A stretch of 64,000 bases of DNA from Rhodanobacteraceae bacterium (GCA_016708465.1 JADJFT010000005.1:124001-188000), one strand, 5' to 3'. Positions 9,779 through 19,184 are shown, counted from the first letter of the stretch. The notes: generated from the sequence alone by a model not told the origin. Program-made: numbers and translations.

Positions 9779-11542
9779 ATGGCTGATCCGAAACAAGCTG
9801 TAAACAGCGTATTGAAGACCGATGTCAGCGTTGCGAAGAATCTGTTTTTCGGCGAAATCGTAGAGGAGAACCTGTTCCCGTATCCGCAGATGCGCGAGCG
9901 CGATCGCGAGATGCTGGGCATGATGGTCGGCTCGATCGACGATTTTTTGACGCGCTACAAAGATCAGTTCCGGCACTGGGATGAACGTGCCGAACAACCG
10001 GCCGAGTTCATCCAGCAATTACGTGACATGGGCCTGTTCGGACTGATCATCCCCGAGGCGCATGGTGGACTTGAGCTCAGCAATGGCGCTTACGCGCGCG
10101 TGTTGTCGCAGACCTCGCGTTACGACTCGTCGGTTTCGCTGACCATCGGTGCGCACTCCTCGATCGGTATGAAAGGCCTGTTGCTGTTTGGCAATGACGA
10201 CCAGAAGGCGCGATACCTGCCGAAGCTCGCCAGTGGCGAAATGATCGCGGCGTTCTGCCTGACCGAAGCCGGTGCCGGTTCCGATGCCGCGTCCGTGCGT
10301 ACCAAGGCGACGCGTGAACCCGATGGTTCGTGGGTGCTCAACGGTGAGAAAATCTGGATTACCAATGGCGGCATCGCGCAGTTCTACACCGTGTTCGCGC
10401 GCACCGACGACACCGAAGGCAAGATGACCGCGTTCATCGTCGAAGCCGGATGGCCGGGTGTGTCGCATGGTCCGCACGAACAAAAAATGGGCATCCGTTC
10501 GTCGAGCACGACGACGGTCGCGTTCAGCGATGTGCGCGTGCCGGCCGACTGCGTGCTCGGCGAGCCGGGCAAGGGTTTCAAAGTCGCCATGGCGATCTTG
10601 AACAACGGTCGTACCGGGCTTGGGGGCGGCGCCGTCGGTGGCATGAAGGCTTTGATCGCGCTATCGACACAACAGGCCAAGGATCGCAAGCAATTCGGCC
10701 GGCCGATCGCCGAGTTCGGCCTGATCCGCGAGAAGATCGCACATATGGCGGTCGATTGTTTCGCCGCCGAAAGTACGGTGTGGATGGTCGCGCACTACAT
10801 CGATTCCGGTTGTTCCGATTATTCGACTGAAGCCGCGATCAGCAAAGTGTTTGCGTCCGATGCGATCCAGCGGCATGCCCACGAAGCCTTGCAGATCGCC
10901 GCTGGCAACGGTTTCATGAAGGAATTCCCTTACGAGAAGGTGCAGCGCGACTCGCGCATCCTGTCGATCTTCGAGGGCACCAACGAAATCCTACGCTTGT
11001 ACATCGCGTTGTCCGGCATGAAGGATGTTGGCGCTTCGCTGTCGGACCTGAAGCACGCGATCGGCGATATCTTCAACAATCCGATCAAGGGCTTCGGCGT
11101 GCTCGGCCGCTATGGTCAACGGCGCCTGTCGCACGCTACTGGCTTCGGCACCGACCACATCCTGCGGCGGATGCACCCACGTCTGCAGGCGCTGGCGAAG
11201 ACCTACGAAAAATATACGGTCGAATTGGCACGTGTGTCCGACGGCTTGCTGCGCAAGTACGGCAAAGGCATCGCCGACTACCAGCACCAGCAGAAGCGCG
11301 CCGCCGATATCGCCATCGACCTGTTCGTTGGCTTATGCACACTGTCGCGTGCCGACGCCCTCGACAAGGCCGGCGACGCAGCCGCCGAGCAGGCGATGAC
11401 GATTGCCGAAGTGTTCACCAAGCAGGCGCGTCGGCGCATGTTCCGCAATGTTCGCAGCGTTGAGCGCAACGAGGATCGGGAAATCGAATCACTGGCCGGT
11501 TTCATTCTCGATCGCGGCGCCTATCCATGGGACGTGATTTGA
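9779..11542 (+). CDS. Acyl-CoA dehydrogenase family protein
   Basis: A 587-residue protein, longer than the common 380-residue type and nearer to the very-long-chain/ACAD9 type with a C-terminal extension. AFCLTEAGAGSDAASVRT matches the first family signature and QIAAGNGFMKEFPYEKVQRD leads into the second, with IFEGTNEILR holding the catalytic Glu. It should oxidise acyl-CoA to enoyl-CoA with FAD. It stands alone on its strand. The preferred chain length cannot be read from sequence. GGAG is visible shortly before the ATG at 9779. Confidence 0.92.
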   Translation: MADPKQAVNSVLKTDVSVAKNLFFGEIVEENLFPYPQMRERDREMLGMMVGSIDDFLTRYKDQFRHWDERAEQPAEFIQQLRDMGLFGLIIPEAHGGLELSNGAYARVLSQTSRYDSSVSLTIGAHSSIGMKGLLLFGNDDQKARYLPKLASGEMIAAFCLTEAGAGSDAASVRTKATREPDGSWVLNGEKIWITNGGIAQFYTVFARTDDTEGKMTAFIVEAGWPGVSHGPHEQKMGIRSSSTTTVAFSDVRVPADCVLGEPGKGFKVAMAILNNGRTGLGGGAVGGMKALIALSTQQAKDRKQFGRPIAEFGLIREKIAHMAVDCFAAESTVWMVAHYIDSGCSDYSTEAAISKVFASDAIQRHAHEALQIAAGNGFMKEFPYEKVQRDSRILSIFEGTNEILRLYIALSGMKDVGASLSDLKHAIGDIFNNPIKGFGVLGRYGQRRLSHATGFGTDHILRRMHPRLQALAKTYEKYTVELARVSDGLLRKYGKGIADYQHQQKRAADIAIDLFVGLCTLSRADALDKAGDAAAEQAMTIAEVFTKQARRRMFRNVRSVERNEDREIESLAGFILDRGAYPWDVI

Positions 11543-11558
11543 GTGAATCGACTGCGTG

Positions 11559-12323
11559 TTACCGGTGCCGATGCATTGCGGTCAGGGCGAATGCGAGCGT
11601 GAGCACGACGAGCGCGAGAGTACCGAGCGCCGGCACCGGCACACGCGGCGCCAAGCGGTAGTCGATGACCAGCAGCGGGCGCGTGCTGGCATCCGCTGCT
11701 TCGGCGGATTCAAGGCGTTTGGCGGTGGGCGGCGTTTGCGATTCATCGCTGACCAGCACCCAACCGAAGTTGGCGTTGGCGTCGTCGGTCCAACTCATAA
11801 GGTCGGCCAGCATGCCGGTGCTTGCAGGAATGATGTAGCGACCTTCCGCATCGAGTGCGAAGGTGCCGCTGATGGTCGCTGCAAAGTCGCCGCCCAGTGT
11901 CGCCCAAGGCGTTGCCGGCGTCGCACTCAGCGACCAAGTCGGATCATTCACATCCGGCGTTGTGCCCTGTCCGCCCGGAGTGCCGCCGTTTGCGCTGCCT
12001 TCGCGCCAAGTACTGGTGAGGCGATGCAGATTCACATCGACACTACCGCTCACCGTGCGTGATACCGACAGTTCGAGGTGTGCGTCAGTGATGATCGCGC
12101 CGGTCGGCAATGTGTCGAGGTCAAAGCGCAGCAGTGCGCGCCGCCGCAGACCTTGGGCGATGCGCCCGACAAATAGATGCGGGCCCTGACTGTCTGCAGT
12201 CTCCGGATTCCCGGCGCTGGCTTGGAACAGCGTTGCATCGGCAGTCGCTTCAAGCGTCAGCGTATCCGCGCAGGCGTTGCCGCTCGCGGCGATCACTGCG
12301 AAAGCGAGCATCAACATTTTCAT
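11559..12323 (-). CDS. DNRLRE-domain secreted protein with CTERM-like sorting tail
   Basis: A 254-residue exported protein. Residues 1-19 form a signal peptide ending at ACA. The body resembles a DNRLRE domain: a beta-rich extracellular domain with ALLRFDLDTLPTGA and LHRLTSTWREGSAN. The C-terminus reads VPVPALG, then a hydrophobic helix, then a basic tail MHRHR, the three-part layout of IPTL/PEP-CTERM proteins processed by exosortase-like enzymes. Its ATG overlaps the stop of the upstream GFA-family gene (ATGA), so the two are translationally coupled. Two other proteins in this window have similar tails. Confidence 0.75.
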   Translation of the reverse strand: MKMLMLAFAVIAASGNACADTLTLEATADATLFQASAGNPETADSQGPHLFVGRIAQGLRRRALLRFDLDTLPTGAIITDAHLELSVSRTVSGSVDVNLHRLTSTWREGSANGGTPGGQGTTPDVNDPTWSLSATPATPWATLGGDFAATISGTFALDAEGRYIIPASTGMLADLMSWTDDANANFGWVLVSDESQTPPTAKRLESAEAADASTRPLLVIDYRLAPRVPVPALGTLALVVLTLAFALTAMHRHR

Positions 12324-12730
12324 ATCGACAGGTTTCCTTTGCGCGGCAGGTCATCACCGAGACTGACCCATGGGACGTGGTAGTCGTGGAATACATGCAG
12401 CTGCGGTGCGCGATCGAGTTCGCCTTCGATCAGGGCGCGTGCGAGATGTATTTCGCCGGGCCAGCGTTCTGAGCGGAACACGATCGGAGAGCCGCAGCAC
12501 GCGCAGAAACCGCGCTCGGCGCCGGATGAAGATGCATACCAATGCAACTGTTCCTGTGCGGTCCAGCGGAACCGTGCGGCTTCGACGCCGACCCAGGTGA
12601 CAAAAGCGGCACCGTGTGCGCGTCGGCACATCGTGCAGTGGCAATGCGCAACCCATATCGTCGGCAGTGCGAAGGCGAAACGCGTCTTCCCGCAAAGGCA
12701 GCCGCCTTGGGCCGTAGCAGGCGAGGACAT
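12320..12730 (-). CDS. GFA/CENP-V family zinc protein
   Basis: With the ATG at 12730 the protein has 136 residues, the normal family size. Pairs of cysteines (GGCLCGKTRF, CHCTMCRRAHG, CACCGSP) match the zinc-binding pattern of the glutathione-dependent formaldehyde-activating (GFA) fold. Most family members have no proven activity, so formaldehyde binding should not be assumed. The frame is open further upstream, but that part overlaps the divergent thioesterase gene. It is the first gene of a coupled pair with the DNRLRE protein. Confidence 0.87.
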   Translation of the reverse strand: MSSPATAQGGCLCGKTRFAFALPTIWVAHCHCTMCRRAHGAAFVTWVGVEAARFRWTAQEQLHWYASSSGAERGFCACCGSPIVFRSERWPGEIHLARALIEGELDRAPQLHVFHDYHVPWVSLGDDLPRKGNLSI

Positions 12731-12806
12731 TGAATGACTCCGTTGGCAGTCGCACCAGAAGCCGTTAGCGTGCCGGTTGCCCCCGCCCTGCGCAATGGAG
12801 TTTTCG

Positions 12807-13316
12807 ATGTCTGGCAGCCAACGTGACGTGACTTTCCGCTTCCTTGCTGAGCCTACCGACGTGAATTTTGGCGGCAAAGTGCATGGCGGCGCCGTGATGA
12901 AGTGGATCGACCAAGCGGGATATGCCTGCGCCGCGGGCTGGGCCGGGCGCTATTGCGTCACCGTGTACGTCGGCGGAATACAATTCGAGCGACCGATTCA
13001 GGTTGGTCAAATCGTCGAGGTACATGCGCAGATCGTGCACACTGGCAGCACCAGCATGCACGTCGCGGTTGACGTCGCCGCACGCGATGCCACCGCTGAT
13101 GGCGCCGAGCGCACCACGCATTGCTTGATGGTGTTCGTGGCGATCGACGAGTCGCGCCAGCCGGTCGCCGTACCCGCATATACGCCACAAAACGACGAAG
13201 AACGTGAGCTGTCGTCATATGCGCAGCGGATGATGCTGATGCGTCGACAAGTCGAGGCCGAACGCCGCAGCTTTCTCGCTCGTTTCCGATCCGCCACGAC
13301 GTCCCCGCAGCAGTGA
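12807..13316 (+). CDS. Acyl-CoA thioesterase, hotdog fold (YciA/BFIT-like)
   Basis: I chose the ATG at 12807 (169 residues) because GGAG lies six bases before it; an ATG four codons upstream lacks a ribosome-binding site. PTDVNFGGKVHGGAVMKWID matches the hotdog acyl-CoA hydrolase motif (N.fG.vhGG...iD), where the Asp is catalytic. It should hydrolyse acyl-CoA thioesters in the cytoplasm. It is divergent from the GFA gene and converges with comM. Confidence 0.9.
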   Translation: MSGSQRDVTFRFLAEPTDVNFGGKVHGGAVMKWIDQAGYACAAGWAGRYCVTVYVGGIQFERPIQVGQIVEVHAQIVHTGSTSMHVAVDVAARDATADGAERTTHCLMVFVAIDESRQPVAVPAYTPQNDEERELSSYAQRMMLMRRQVEAERRSFLARFRSATTSPQQ

Positions 13317-13334
13317 TCTGCAGATCGCGATTCG

Positions 13335-14849
13335 CTACGCCGCTGCAGTAGCCATATGGCGATCTAGCCGCCGATACCCGATCGCCTCCATCAGGTGCGG
13401 GGCAGCGATCCGTTCGGCACCTTCGAGGTCGGCGATCGTGCGCGCCACGCGCACGATGCGCTGGTGCGCGCGTGCCGACAGACCGAGGCGATCAACCGCT
13501 CGTTCCAGCAGCGTGCGTTCGTGCTCGCCAAGCGGCGCATGTTGCTTTAGTTCGTTCGGTCCAAGCTGCGCATTGCAGACATGGGCACGCGCCAGCGCGA
13601 TGTCACGGGCATGGACAACGCGCGCACGCACGGTCTCCGACGATTCGCGCACGCCGACATCGCGCCAGTCGCTTATCGGTAGTCGCGGTACTTCCACGTG
13701 CAAATCGATGCGATCGAGCAGGGGACCGGAGACGCGGCCGCGATACCGTGCGATCTGGTCTGCCGAGCAGCGACATCGGTCCGAAGCGTCGCCGGCATAC
13801 CCACACGGACACGGGTTCATCGCAGCGACGAGTTGGAAGCGCGCAGGAAATTCCGCTTGTCGCGTTGCCCGAGAAATCAGGATTCGGCCCGACTCGATCG
13901 GCTCGCGCATCGATTCGAGCACCCGCCGATCAAACTCCGGTAGTTCATCAAGAAAAAGAATGCCGTGATGAGCCAACGATGCTTCGCCCGGGCGGGGCAC
14001 TGAACCACCACCGACCAGGGCGACGGCGCTGGCGGAATGGTGAGGCGCGCGAAACGGCCGGCGCGACAACGCGGTGGCGATGTCGAGCCCGCACAGTGAT
14101 GCGATCGCTGCCGTTTCCATCGCCTCTGCATGCGTGATCGGCGGCAAGATTCCGGGCAGGCGCGAAGCCAGCATGGTCTTGCCGGTGCCCGGCGGACCGA
14201 TGAACAGCAGGTTGTGGCCACCGCTCGCGGCGATCTCGAGCGCACGTCGCGCATGCGCCTGACCGATCACATCGGCGAGATCGGGTACCCCGGCTAAGGT
14301 CGGTGCAATCGGCGTGGCAATGCAGCGCGTCAGTCTCACATCACCACGCAGATGCGCGCACACCGCGAGCAAATGATCGGCCGCAAACACTTGAGCGTCC
14401 GGCACCTGCGCGGCCTCCTCGGCAATGGCCGTGGGCACGATGACCGCTTTGCCATTGCGTGTCGCCTGAATCACCGCCGGCAACAAGCCGTGGATGGCGC
14501 GCAGATCGCCGGAAAGCGCGAGCTCACCGTAGAACTCGTAGTCGTCGAGCGCCTCCATCGGTACCTGGCCGGATGCAGCAAGGATGCCGAGTGCGATCGC
14601 CAAGTCAAAGCGCGCGCCTTCTTTCGGCAAGTCCGCCGGCGCCAGATTGATCGTTATACGACGTTGCGGCCAATCGAAATTCGCGTTCAACAACGCCGAA
14701 CGCACACGGTCCCGGCTCTCGCGCACCGCCGCTTCCGGCAGGCCGACAATGTTGGTTCCCGGCAAACCGCCCGAAAGATGCACTTCGATGTTCACGCGCG
14801 GCGCTTCAACGCCGAGTGCCGCACGCGCATGCACGATGGCGAGGCTCAT
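13335..14849 (-). CDS. comM: YifB/ComM family Mg-chelatase-like AAA+ ATPase
   Basis: From the ATG at 14849 (MSLAIVHARA) the protein has 504 residues, the usual ComM length; the frame upstream is non-family. Order of parts: N-terminal Lon-protease-like ChlI domain, AAA+ core with Walker A GPPGTGKTMLASR near residue 215, Walker B FLDELPEF, and a C-terminal Mg-chelatase subunit domain. In naturally transformable bacteria ComM is a helicase that promotes branch migration during DNA integration. It is convergent with the thioesterase gene. A hairpin with a T tract separates its promoter region from ubiK. Confidence 0.93.
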   Translation of the reverse strand: MSLAIVHARAALGVEAPRVNIEVHLSGGLPGTNIVGLPEAAVRESRDRVRSALLNANFDWPQRRITINLAPADLPKEGARFDLAIALGILAASGQVPMEALDDYEFYGELALSGDLRAIHGLLPAVIQATRNGKAVIVPTAIAEEAAQVPDAQVFAADHLLAVCAHLRGDVRLTRCIATPIAPTLAGVPDLADVIGQAHARRALEIAASGGHNLLFIGPPGTGKTMLASRLPGILPPITHAEAMETAAIASLCGLDIATALSRRPFRAPHHSASAVALVGGGSVPRPGEASLAHHGILFLDELPEFDRRVLESMREPIESGRILISRATRQAEFPARFQLVAAMNPCPCGYAGDASDRCRCSADQIARYRGRVSGPLLDRIDLHVEVPRLPISDWRDVGVRESSETVRARVVHARDIALARAHVCNAQLGPNELKQHAPLGEHERTLLERAVDRLGLSARAHQRIVRVARTIADLEGAERIAAPHLMEAIGYRRLDRHMATAAA

Positions 14850-15092
14850 GCCGCCCGCCCGCGCCACGCGACCGAGCAGCATTCTTGGGTGTTGTGGCGA
14901 ACAGTCGTGTGCTGCATGAGCCTCATCGCTGGGTGCTGGAGAGAGACTCAGACTAGGGGACCGCAACCGCAGGTTCTTCAGAGTGGATCGGAAGCACAAG
15001 TACGAAGATTCTCAATTCCGGCGCCGACCAGCAAATCACCTGCCGGCCTTCTTCGGACGAAGAATTGCAAATAGATTTGGTGATCGCGGGCC
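14850..15092. other. Leader region of comM without a recognisable gene
   Basis: Together with the terminator to its right this makes a gap of about 345 bases between comM and ubiK. I see no gene with family similarity; the open frames here are chance extensions. The comM promoter should lie in it. Confidence 0.4.
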
Positions 15093-15119
15093 AAAAAAAA
15101 CGCCGCGAGACGCGGCGTT
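15093..15119 (-). terminator. Rho-independent terminator downstream of ubiK
   Basis: Read on the minus strand, AACGCCGCG and CGCGGCGTT pair perfectly around a 3-base loop (15099-15119) and are followed by eight T (15093-15100). It lies 75 bases after the ubiK stop and would prevent read-through into comM. Confidence 0.88.
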
Positions 15120-15194
15120 GAAACAACACGGGCGGCGGCATCCGTTCCGCCTGCGGCCCCGGGGGAGGCCGATGCTGCCCGCTGACGGTCGAGG

Positions 15195-15446
15195 TCAAGG
15201 CGAACGCTGTTCCGCTTCAAGCTGGGCGAAGCGCTTTTCCAGCGCTTCCAGCTTTTCGCGGCTGCGCAGCAGGACCAGGCGCTGCACGTCGAACTCCTCA
15301 CGCGTCACCAAGTTCAGCCGCTCTAGGCCGGACTGCAATGTGGCGCGGAAGGTCTTCGCCAGATCGCCCTTTGCGGCATCGAATCCCGGTGGGACCAACG
15401 TTGCTAGACGTTGCGCCAGTTCGTCGATTGCCCGGACATTGATCAT
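15195..15446 (-). CDS. ubiK: Ubiquinone biosynthesis accessory factor (BMFP domain)
   Basis: An 83-residue protein of the UbiK/YqiC family. The N-terminal half is amphipathic (IDELAQRLATLVPPGFDAAK) and the C-terminal half is a coiled coil (LVTREEFDVQRLVLLRSREKL region). UbiK aids aerobic ubiquinone synthesis by binding UbiJ and membrane lipids. It is divergent from the P-II gene, a neighbourhood that recurs in Xanthomonadales-type genomes. Its transcript ends at the strong hairpin downstream. Confidence 0.9.
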   Translation of the reverse strand: MINVRAIDELAQRLATLVPPGFDAAKGDLAKTFRATLQSGLERLNLVTREEFDVQRLVLLRSREKLEALEKRFAQLEAEQRSP

Positions 15447-15596
15447 GGTTCGCCTCCTCGATGGCCGTCAGATTAGAGAGCGCCCAATGCGCTCCGCCTC
15501 AGGCAGTTTCTGGATTGTGCCTAGGAAATTTCGCAAATGGGTGGAGCAGTGCGGGCAGCGCTTCGCTAAGCTCCGTGGGACGACCGGAGCCCGCGC

Positions 15597-15935
15597 ATGA
15601 AAATGATCATGGCCATCATCAAGCCATTCAAACTCGACGACGTGCGCGAGGCGCTGGCGGAACTTGGGGTGACCGGTATTACCGTCACCGAGGTCAAGGG
15701 CTTCGGGCGCCAGAAGGGCCATACCGAGTTGTATCGCGGTGCGGAGTACGTGGTCGACTTCCTGCCCAAGATCAAAGTTGAAATTGCAGTCGCCGATGAT
15801 CAATGCGATCGCGCTGTCGAGTCGATCATGCAGGCCGCGAACACGAACAAGATCGGCGACGGCAAGATTTTCGTCTACCAACTCGACCGGGTCGTGCGTA
15901 TCCGCACCGGTGAACTGGATGGCGACGCGTTGTGA
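15597..15935 (+). CDS. glnK: P-II nitrogen regulatory protein
   Basis: A 112-residue P-II protein. Tyr51 in HTELYRGAEYVVDFLPK is the uridylylation site of the T-loop, and the C-terminal signature GDGKIFVYQLDRVVRIRTGE is the ATP-binding B/C-loop region. P-II senses 2-oxoglutarate and ATP/ADP and controls glutamine synthetase adenylylation or ammonium channels. GlnB and GlnK are hard to tell apart here; the N-terminus is closer to the GlnK type. The partner usually linked to glnK is amtB, but here an unrelated membrane protein gene overlaps the stop codon. Confidence 0.92.
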   Translation: MKMIMAIIKPFKLDDVREALAELGVTGITVTEVKGFGRQKGHTELYRGAEYVVDFLPKIKVEIAVADDQCDRAVESIMQAANTNKIGDGKIFVYQLDRVVRIRTGELDGDAL

Positions 15936-17260
15936 GCGAGTCGACGCCGCAACAGGAAACCGCGGTAGCTGTCGACGCGGTGCCGATGAGGACGACACCG
16001 ACTTGGGAAATGGAGATGCTGCTGTCGGGCGCGACAGTATTCGGCCTGTTGCAGTTGCCGGATGCCCTGAACGCGCTTGCTGAGCCGTTGCTTGCGCGGT
16101 TGGGCGGCGGGGTCGCGCTGATTGCCGGCATTCTTGCCATGTACGTCGGGGCTGCGGTCTATCTGCTGCTGGCCACCTTCATCAGCCACTTGATCATTCG
16201 TGGTTTCTGGATTGCGCTGCTCGGATTGCGATCGGTCTTTCCGGAAGGTCCGGATGTCACCCGTCTTCGCGGCGGACCGATTGCGCGTGATGTTGCGCAG
16301 CGTCAATTGCCGCGTGTTGATGACGAAGCCGAACGCCTCGACAACCTTGCCACCATCGCCTTCATTTTTGGCGCTATTTCGGTCGTCGGCGTATTGATGC
16401 CAAGTGTCTTGGTGCTGCCGATGCTGGGCGTCGCCTGGTTCTGGCCGGAGGCACCCATCAGCCAGCTGTTGCTGATCGCGCTGGGGGTGGCGTTGGGCCC
16501 GATGGCGCTGGCCGTGCTCATCGACTCATGGTTCGGCCAGCATCTACAGCGTGATGGGCGATTCGCACGCCTGCTCGCGTCGGTGTTCGCTGGCTATCAG
16601 CGGGTGACGCAACCACGTTTTCTCAACGTCTTGACGGTGACGTTGATGACGCGCCTCGGCTTCGGGCGCTTCATGACCGTCTACCTGACCATCCTGCTAA
16701 TCGTGCTGATGGGTTACGCGACACACACGGCGATGCGACGTGATGGCACCGCGCTTGGCGAATACACCACCATTCCTGTGGGCATCGGCAGCAGTGGGGC
16801 GGTCTTGCCTCAGCACTATCGCGACCAGCGCCGCGAGGCTGACCGCTTGCGGCGCGTGCCGTACATCGATTCGGCGATCGTCGCTGGCGATTGGCTACGC
16901 CTGATCGTGCCTCACAACCCCACCCGCCACGCAACAGCGATCAAGACCGACTGCCCAATCGTATGGGGCAGCCTGCCGCTGTCGTCGACCCGGGATGAGG
17001 CGGCCGATACCGCTGCACAGCGCGCGTTGCTCACTTGCTATCGCGACATCAGCGAGGTGCGGATCGATGGCCGGCGCATCGATGTGTTGCCCGACATCAT
17101 CATCGTGCCGGGCTCGCGGCTACGCGGCTTGCAGTTCATGATGAGCGCGCGCGACTTGGCGCCAGGGCGCCACGTAGTGCAAACGGCGATGTTGCCGGAA
17201 TCCACAAACGAAGACGCCGGCATGAAGCCGACGTCGTATCGCATTCCGTTCTGGAAATAG
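15932..17260 (+). CDS. Uncharacterised polytopic membrane protein coupled to the P-II gene
   Basis: A 442-residue protein starting with GTG inside the P-II stop codon (GTGA overlap), so translation is coupled. Hydrophobic segments lie near residues 30-50, 60-88, 140-160, 165-200 and 245-265. A large soluble C-terminal domain with several Cys (about residues 270-442) follows. I recognise no family. The strict coupling suggests a physical or regulatory link to P-II, for example a transporter or a sensor gated by it; this is inference. It is convergent with speE. Confidence 0.8.
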   Translation: MSESTPQQETAVAVDAVPMRTTPTWEMEMLLSGATVFGLLQLPDALNALAEPLLARLGGGVALIAGILAMYVGAAVYLLLATFISHLIIRGFWIALLGLRSVFPEGPDVTRLRGGPIARDVAQRQLPRVDDEAERLDNLATIAFIFGAISVVGVLMPSVLVLPMLGVAWFWPEAPISQLLLIALGVALGPMALAVLIDSWFGQHLQRDGRFARLLASVFAGYQRVTQPRFLNVLTVTLMTRLGFGRFMTVYLTILLIVLMGYATHTAMRRDGTALGEYTTIPVGIGSSGAVLPQHYRDQRREADRLRRVPYIDSAIVAGDWLRLIVPHNPTRHATAIKTDCPIVWGSLPLSSTRDEAADTAAQRALLTCYRDISEVRIDGRRIDVLPDIIIVPGSRLRGLQFMMSARDLAPGRHVVQTAMLPESTNEDAGMKPTSYRIPFWK

Positions 17261-17294
17261 CCCGCGCTCAAGTGACAATTCTTTGTCGAGTGGA

Positions 17295-18149
17295 TTACTC
17301 GCCGAGGAAGTCGCCGAGGAAGTTCGGCATCGCCAGCGCCGCCTTGTGGGTGTCGGCGTTGTAGTACTTGGTCGGAAATTGCTTGGTCGCGGCACCGCGT
17401 TCGCGGAAGGTATTCAGGTCGAGGTGTTTTCGCGCCATCGTCGCGCTCCACCAACCGGTGGGGTAGCAGGGCTGCGGGAACGGCAGCGTGCGCAGATGCG
17501 CGAAGCCGGCGTTCTTCATCGCATTGCGCATCGCCTTGGTCAGTTCCATGTGCACCAGCGGCGACTCGCTCTGCTGAACCAGAATGCCGCCCGGACGCAG
17601 GGCGCGCAAACAACTCTGGTAGAACGCTTCGTTGAACAAACCTTCGGCCGGACCAATCGGATCGGTCGAATCGACGATGACGACGTCGATGGATTCGGCA
17701 TCCAGACTCTTCATGTAGGCGATGCCATCGTCGAACATCAGTTTTGCGCGCGGATCGCTGTTCGAATCGCACAACTCGGGGAAATACTGTTCGGCGAGGC
17801 GCGTCACCCGCTCGTCGATGTCGCATTGCACGACCGATTCGACTTCGCGATGTTTGAGCACCTCGCGCAAGGTGCCGCAGTCGCCGCCGCCGATGATGAC
17901 GACGCGCTTCGGGCTGGTATGCGTGAACAACACCGGATGCGCGATCATCTCGTGATAGAGGAAGTTGTCGCGCGTGGTCAGCATCACGCAACCATCGATC
18001 ACCATCAGGTTGCCCCAATCGGTGGTCTCGTAGACCTCGATCTTCTGGAATGGCGTCTGTTCCTCCGCAAGTTTGCGCTTGATGCGGAACGAGATGGCCG
18101 AACCCGCGAGTTCATGTGGCTCCGAGAACCAGGTTGAATCGAGACTCAT
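17295..18149 (-). CDS. speE: Spermidine synthase
   Basis: A 284-residue protein of the normal SpeE length. GGGDCGTLREVLKH near residue 90 is the nucleotide-binding glycine loop for decarboxylated S-adenosylmethionine, and VIVDSTDPIGPAEGLF contains the catalytic Asp region of the spermidine synthase signature. It transfers an aminopropyl group to putrescine. It lies about 1.1 kb from speA on the opposite strand; both act in polyamine synthesis, with speA providing agmatine for putrescine. Confidence 0.95.
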   Translation of the reverse strand: MSLDSTWFSEPHELAGSAISFRIKRKLAEEQTPFQKIEVYETTDWGNLMVIDGCVMLTTRDNFLYHEMIAHPVLFTHTSPKRVVIIGGGDCGTLREVLKHREVESVVQCDIDERVTRLAEQYFPELCDSNSDPRAKLMFDDGIAYMKSLDAESIDVVIVDSTDPIGPAEGLFNEAFYQSCLRALRPGGILVQQSESPLVHMELTKAMRNAMKNAGFAHLRTLPFPQPCYPTGWWSATMARKHLDLNTFRERGAATKQFPTKYYNADTHKAALAMPNFLGDFLGE

Positions 18150-18331
18150 GGGGCGAACTCCGTGTCCGGCAGGGCGAAGGGGCGCGCATTGTAGCGACGC
18201 ACTCCGGGCTTTGCCGAAGCCACCCTGAACCGACGTCCCCCCGCATTCGCGGGGTGGGCAGAAGGGGGCTGCTTGCCTATCTTGCGCGTCTTGCGGCTTG
18301 ACCGCCGACGATTCCCGTTCTGGAGTTCACG

Positions 18332-19147
18332 ATGAAATCATCCGTCCTTGTTTGCGTTGCGGTATTCGCCGCCCTGTTTACCCTTCCGGCCCATGCCCAA
18401 TTCCAGAATGGCGGATTCGAAACAGGCGATTTGTCGGGCTGGACCATTGGCGGCGGTAGCAATCCGGGGCTGACCGGTTCGCCGCCATTCACCGCGGCGA
18501 GCATCGTCATCAACGGCAGCAGTCCGGGTCCGGCGAGTGCCGTCGGTGCCATCATCGATGCTAACGCGCCTGACATCGTGCTTGCGCGCATCGGCCAGCA
18601 CACGGCGAAGATCAATGACGAAGGTACCGGTGCGCTCGTGACGACGCTGAAGCAGACCGTGCAAGTGACGAATGCCGACATCGATTCTGGCGACGGTTTG
18701 CCGCATATCCGCTTCGCCTATGCGCCAGTAATGGACGATCCCGGCCATTCGCCAGAAGACCAGCCGTATTTTTACGTCGCGATTCGGCGTGTCTCCGATA
18801 ACAGCGTGTTGTTCGAGAAGATTGCCTACTCGGGCCAGCCGGACGCGAATTTCCTCAACGGCACCGGCAACTGGAAGTACTTGCCGTTTCAGGATGTCGA
18901 TGCGGTGCTACCGGCTGATGCCGTCGGCGAAAGTGTTGAACTGACGGTGATCGCGGCCGATTGCTCGTTGGGCGGCCATGCCGGTTACGTTTATGTCGAT
19001 GGTTTCGGCTCATCGCCGCTGCCACCGGCAACTGGTGGTGGCTCGGGGCCGAAAATTCCGGTGCCGATGTTGCCGCGCGAGGGTTTGGTCGTGCTCGCCA
19101 GCGCATTCTTGCTCGCTGGTCTGCTGGCGATGCGTCGCAATTCCTGA
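18332..19147 (+). CDS. Secreted protein with CTERM-like sorting tail
   Basis: A 271-residue exported protein. Residues 1-22 are a signal peptide ending at AHA. The start of the mature part (NGGFETGDLSGWTIGGGS) is typical of exported beta-sandwich proteins found with PEP-CTERM tails. The C-terminus has IPVPMLP, a hydrophobic helix and the tail MRRNS, the layout of IPTL/PEP-CTERM signals. A glycine-rich linker precedes the tail. The function is unknown; surface anchoring or processing is inferred from the tail. An ATTC-loop hairpin (CCCCGC/GCGGGG, 18239-18254) lies in the leader. Confidence 0.75.
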   Translation: MKSSVLVCVAVFAALFTLPAHAQFQNGGFETGDLSGWTIGGGSNPGLTGSPPFTAASIVINGSSPGPASAVGAIIDANAPDIVLARIGQHTAKINDEGTGALVTTLKQTVQVTNADIDSGDGLPHIRFAYAPVMDDPGHSPEDQPYFYVAIRRVSDNSVLFEKIAYSGQPDANFLNGTGNWKYLPFQDVDAVLPADAVGESVELTVIAADCSLGGHAGYVYVDGFGSSPLPPATGGGSGPKIPVPMLPREGLVVLASAFLLAGLLAMRRNS

Positions 19148-19184
19148 ATCATCGCCGCACTGCCATGAGCGGAGGGTCCGAGGG

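Noticed and set aside
14983..15600. 205-codon open frame on the plus strand between comM and the P-II gene
   Set aside because: It overlaps the ubiK gene and its terminator in antisense and has no recognisable domain.
18239..18254. CCCCGC/GCGGGG hairpin as a terminator of a gene to the left
   Set aside because: The gene on the left (speE) is read away from it, and no T tract follows; it is probably a leader structure or chance.
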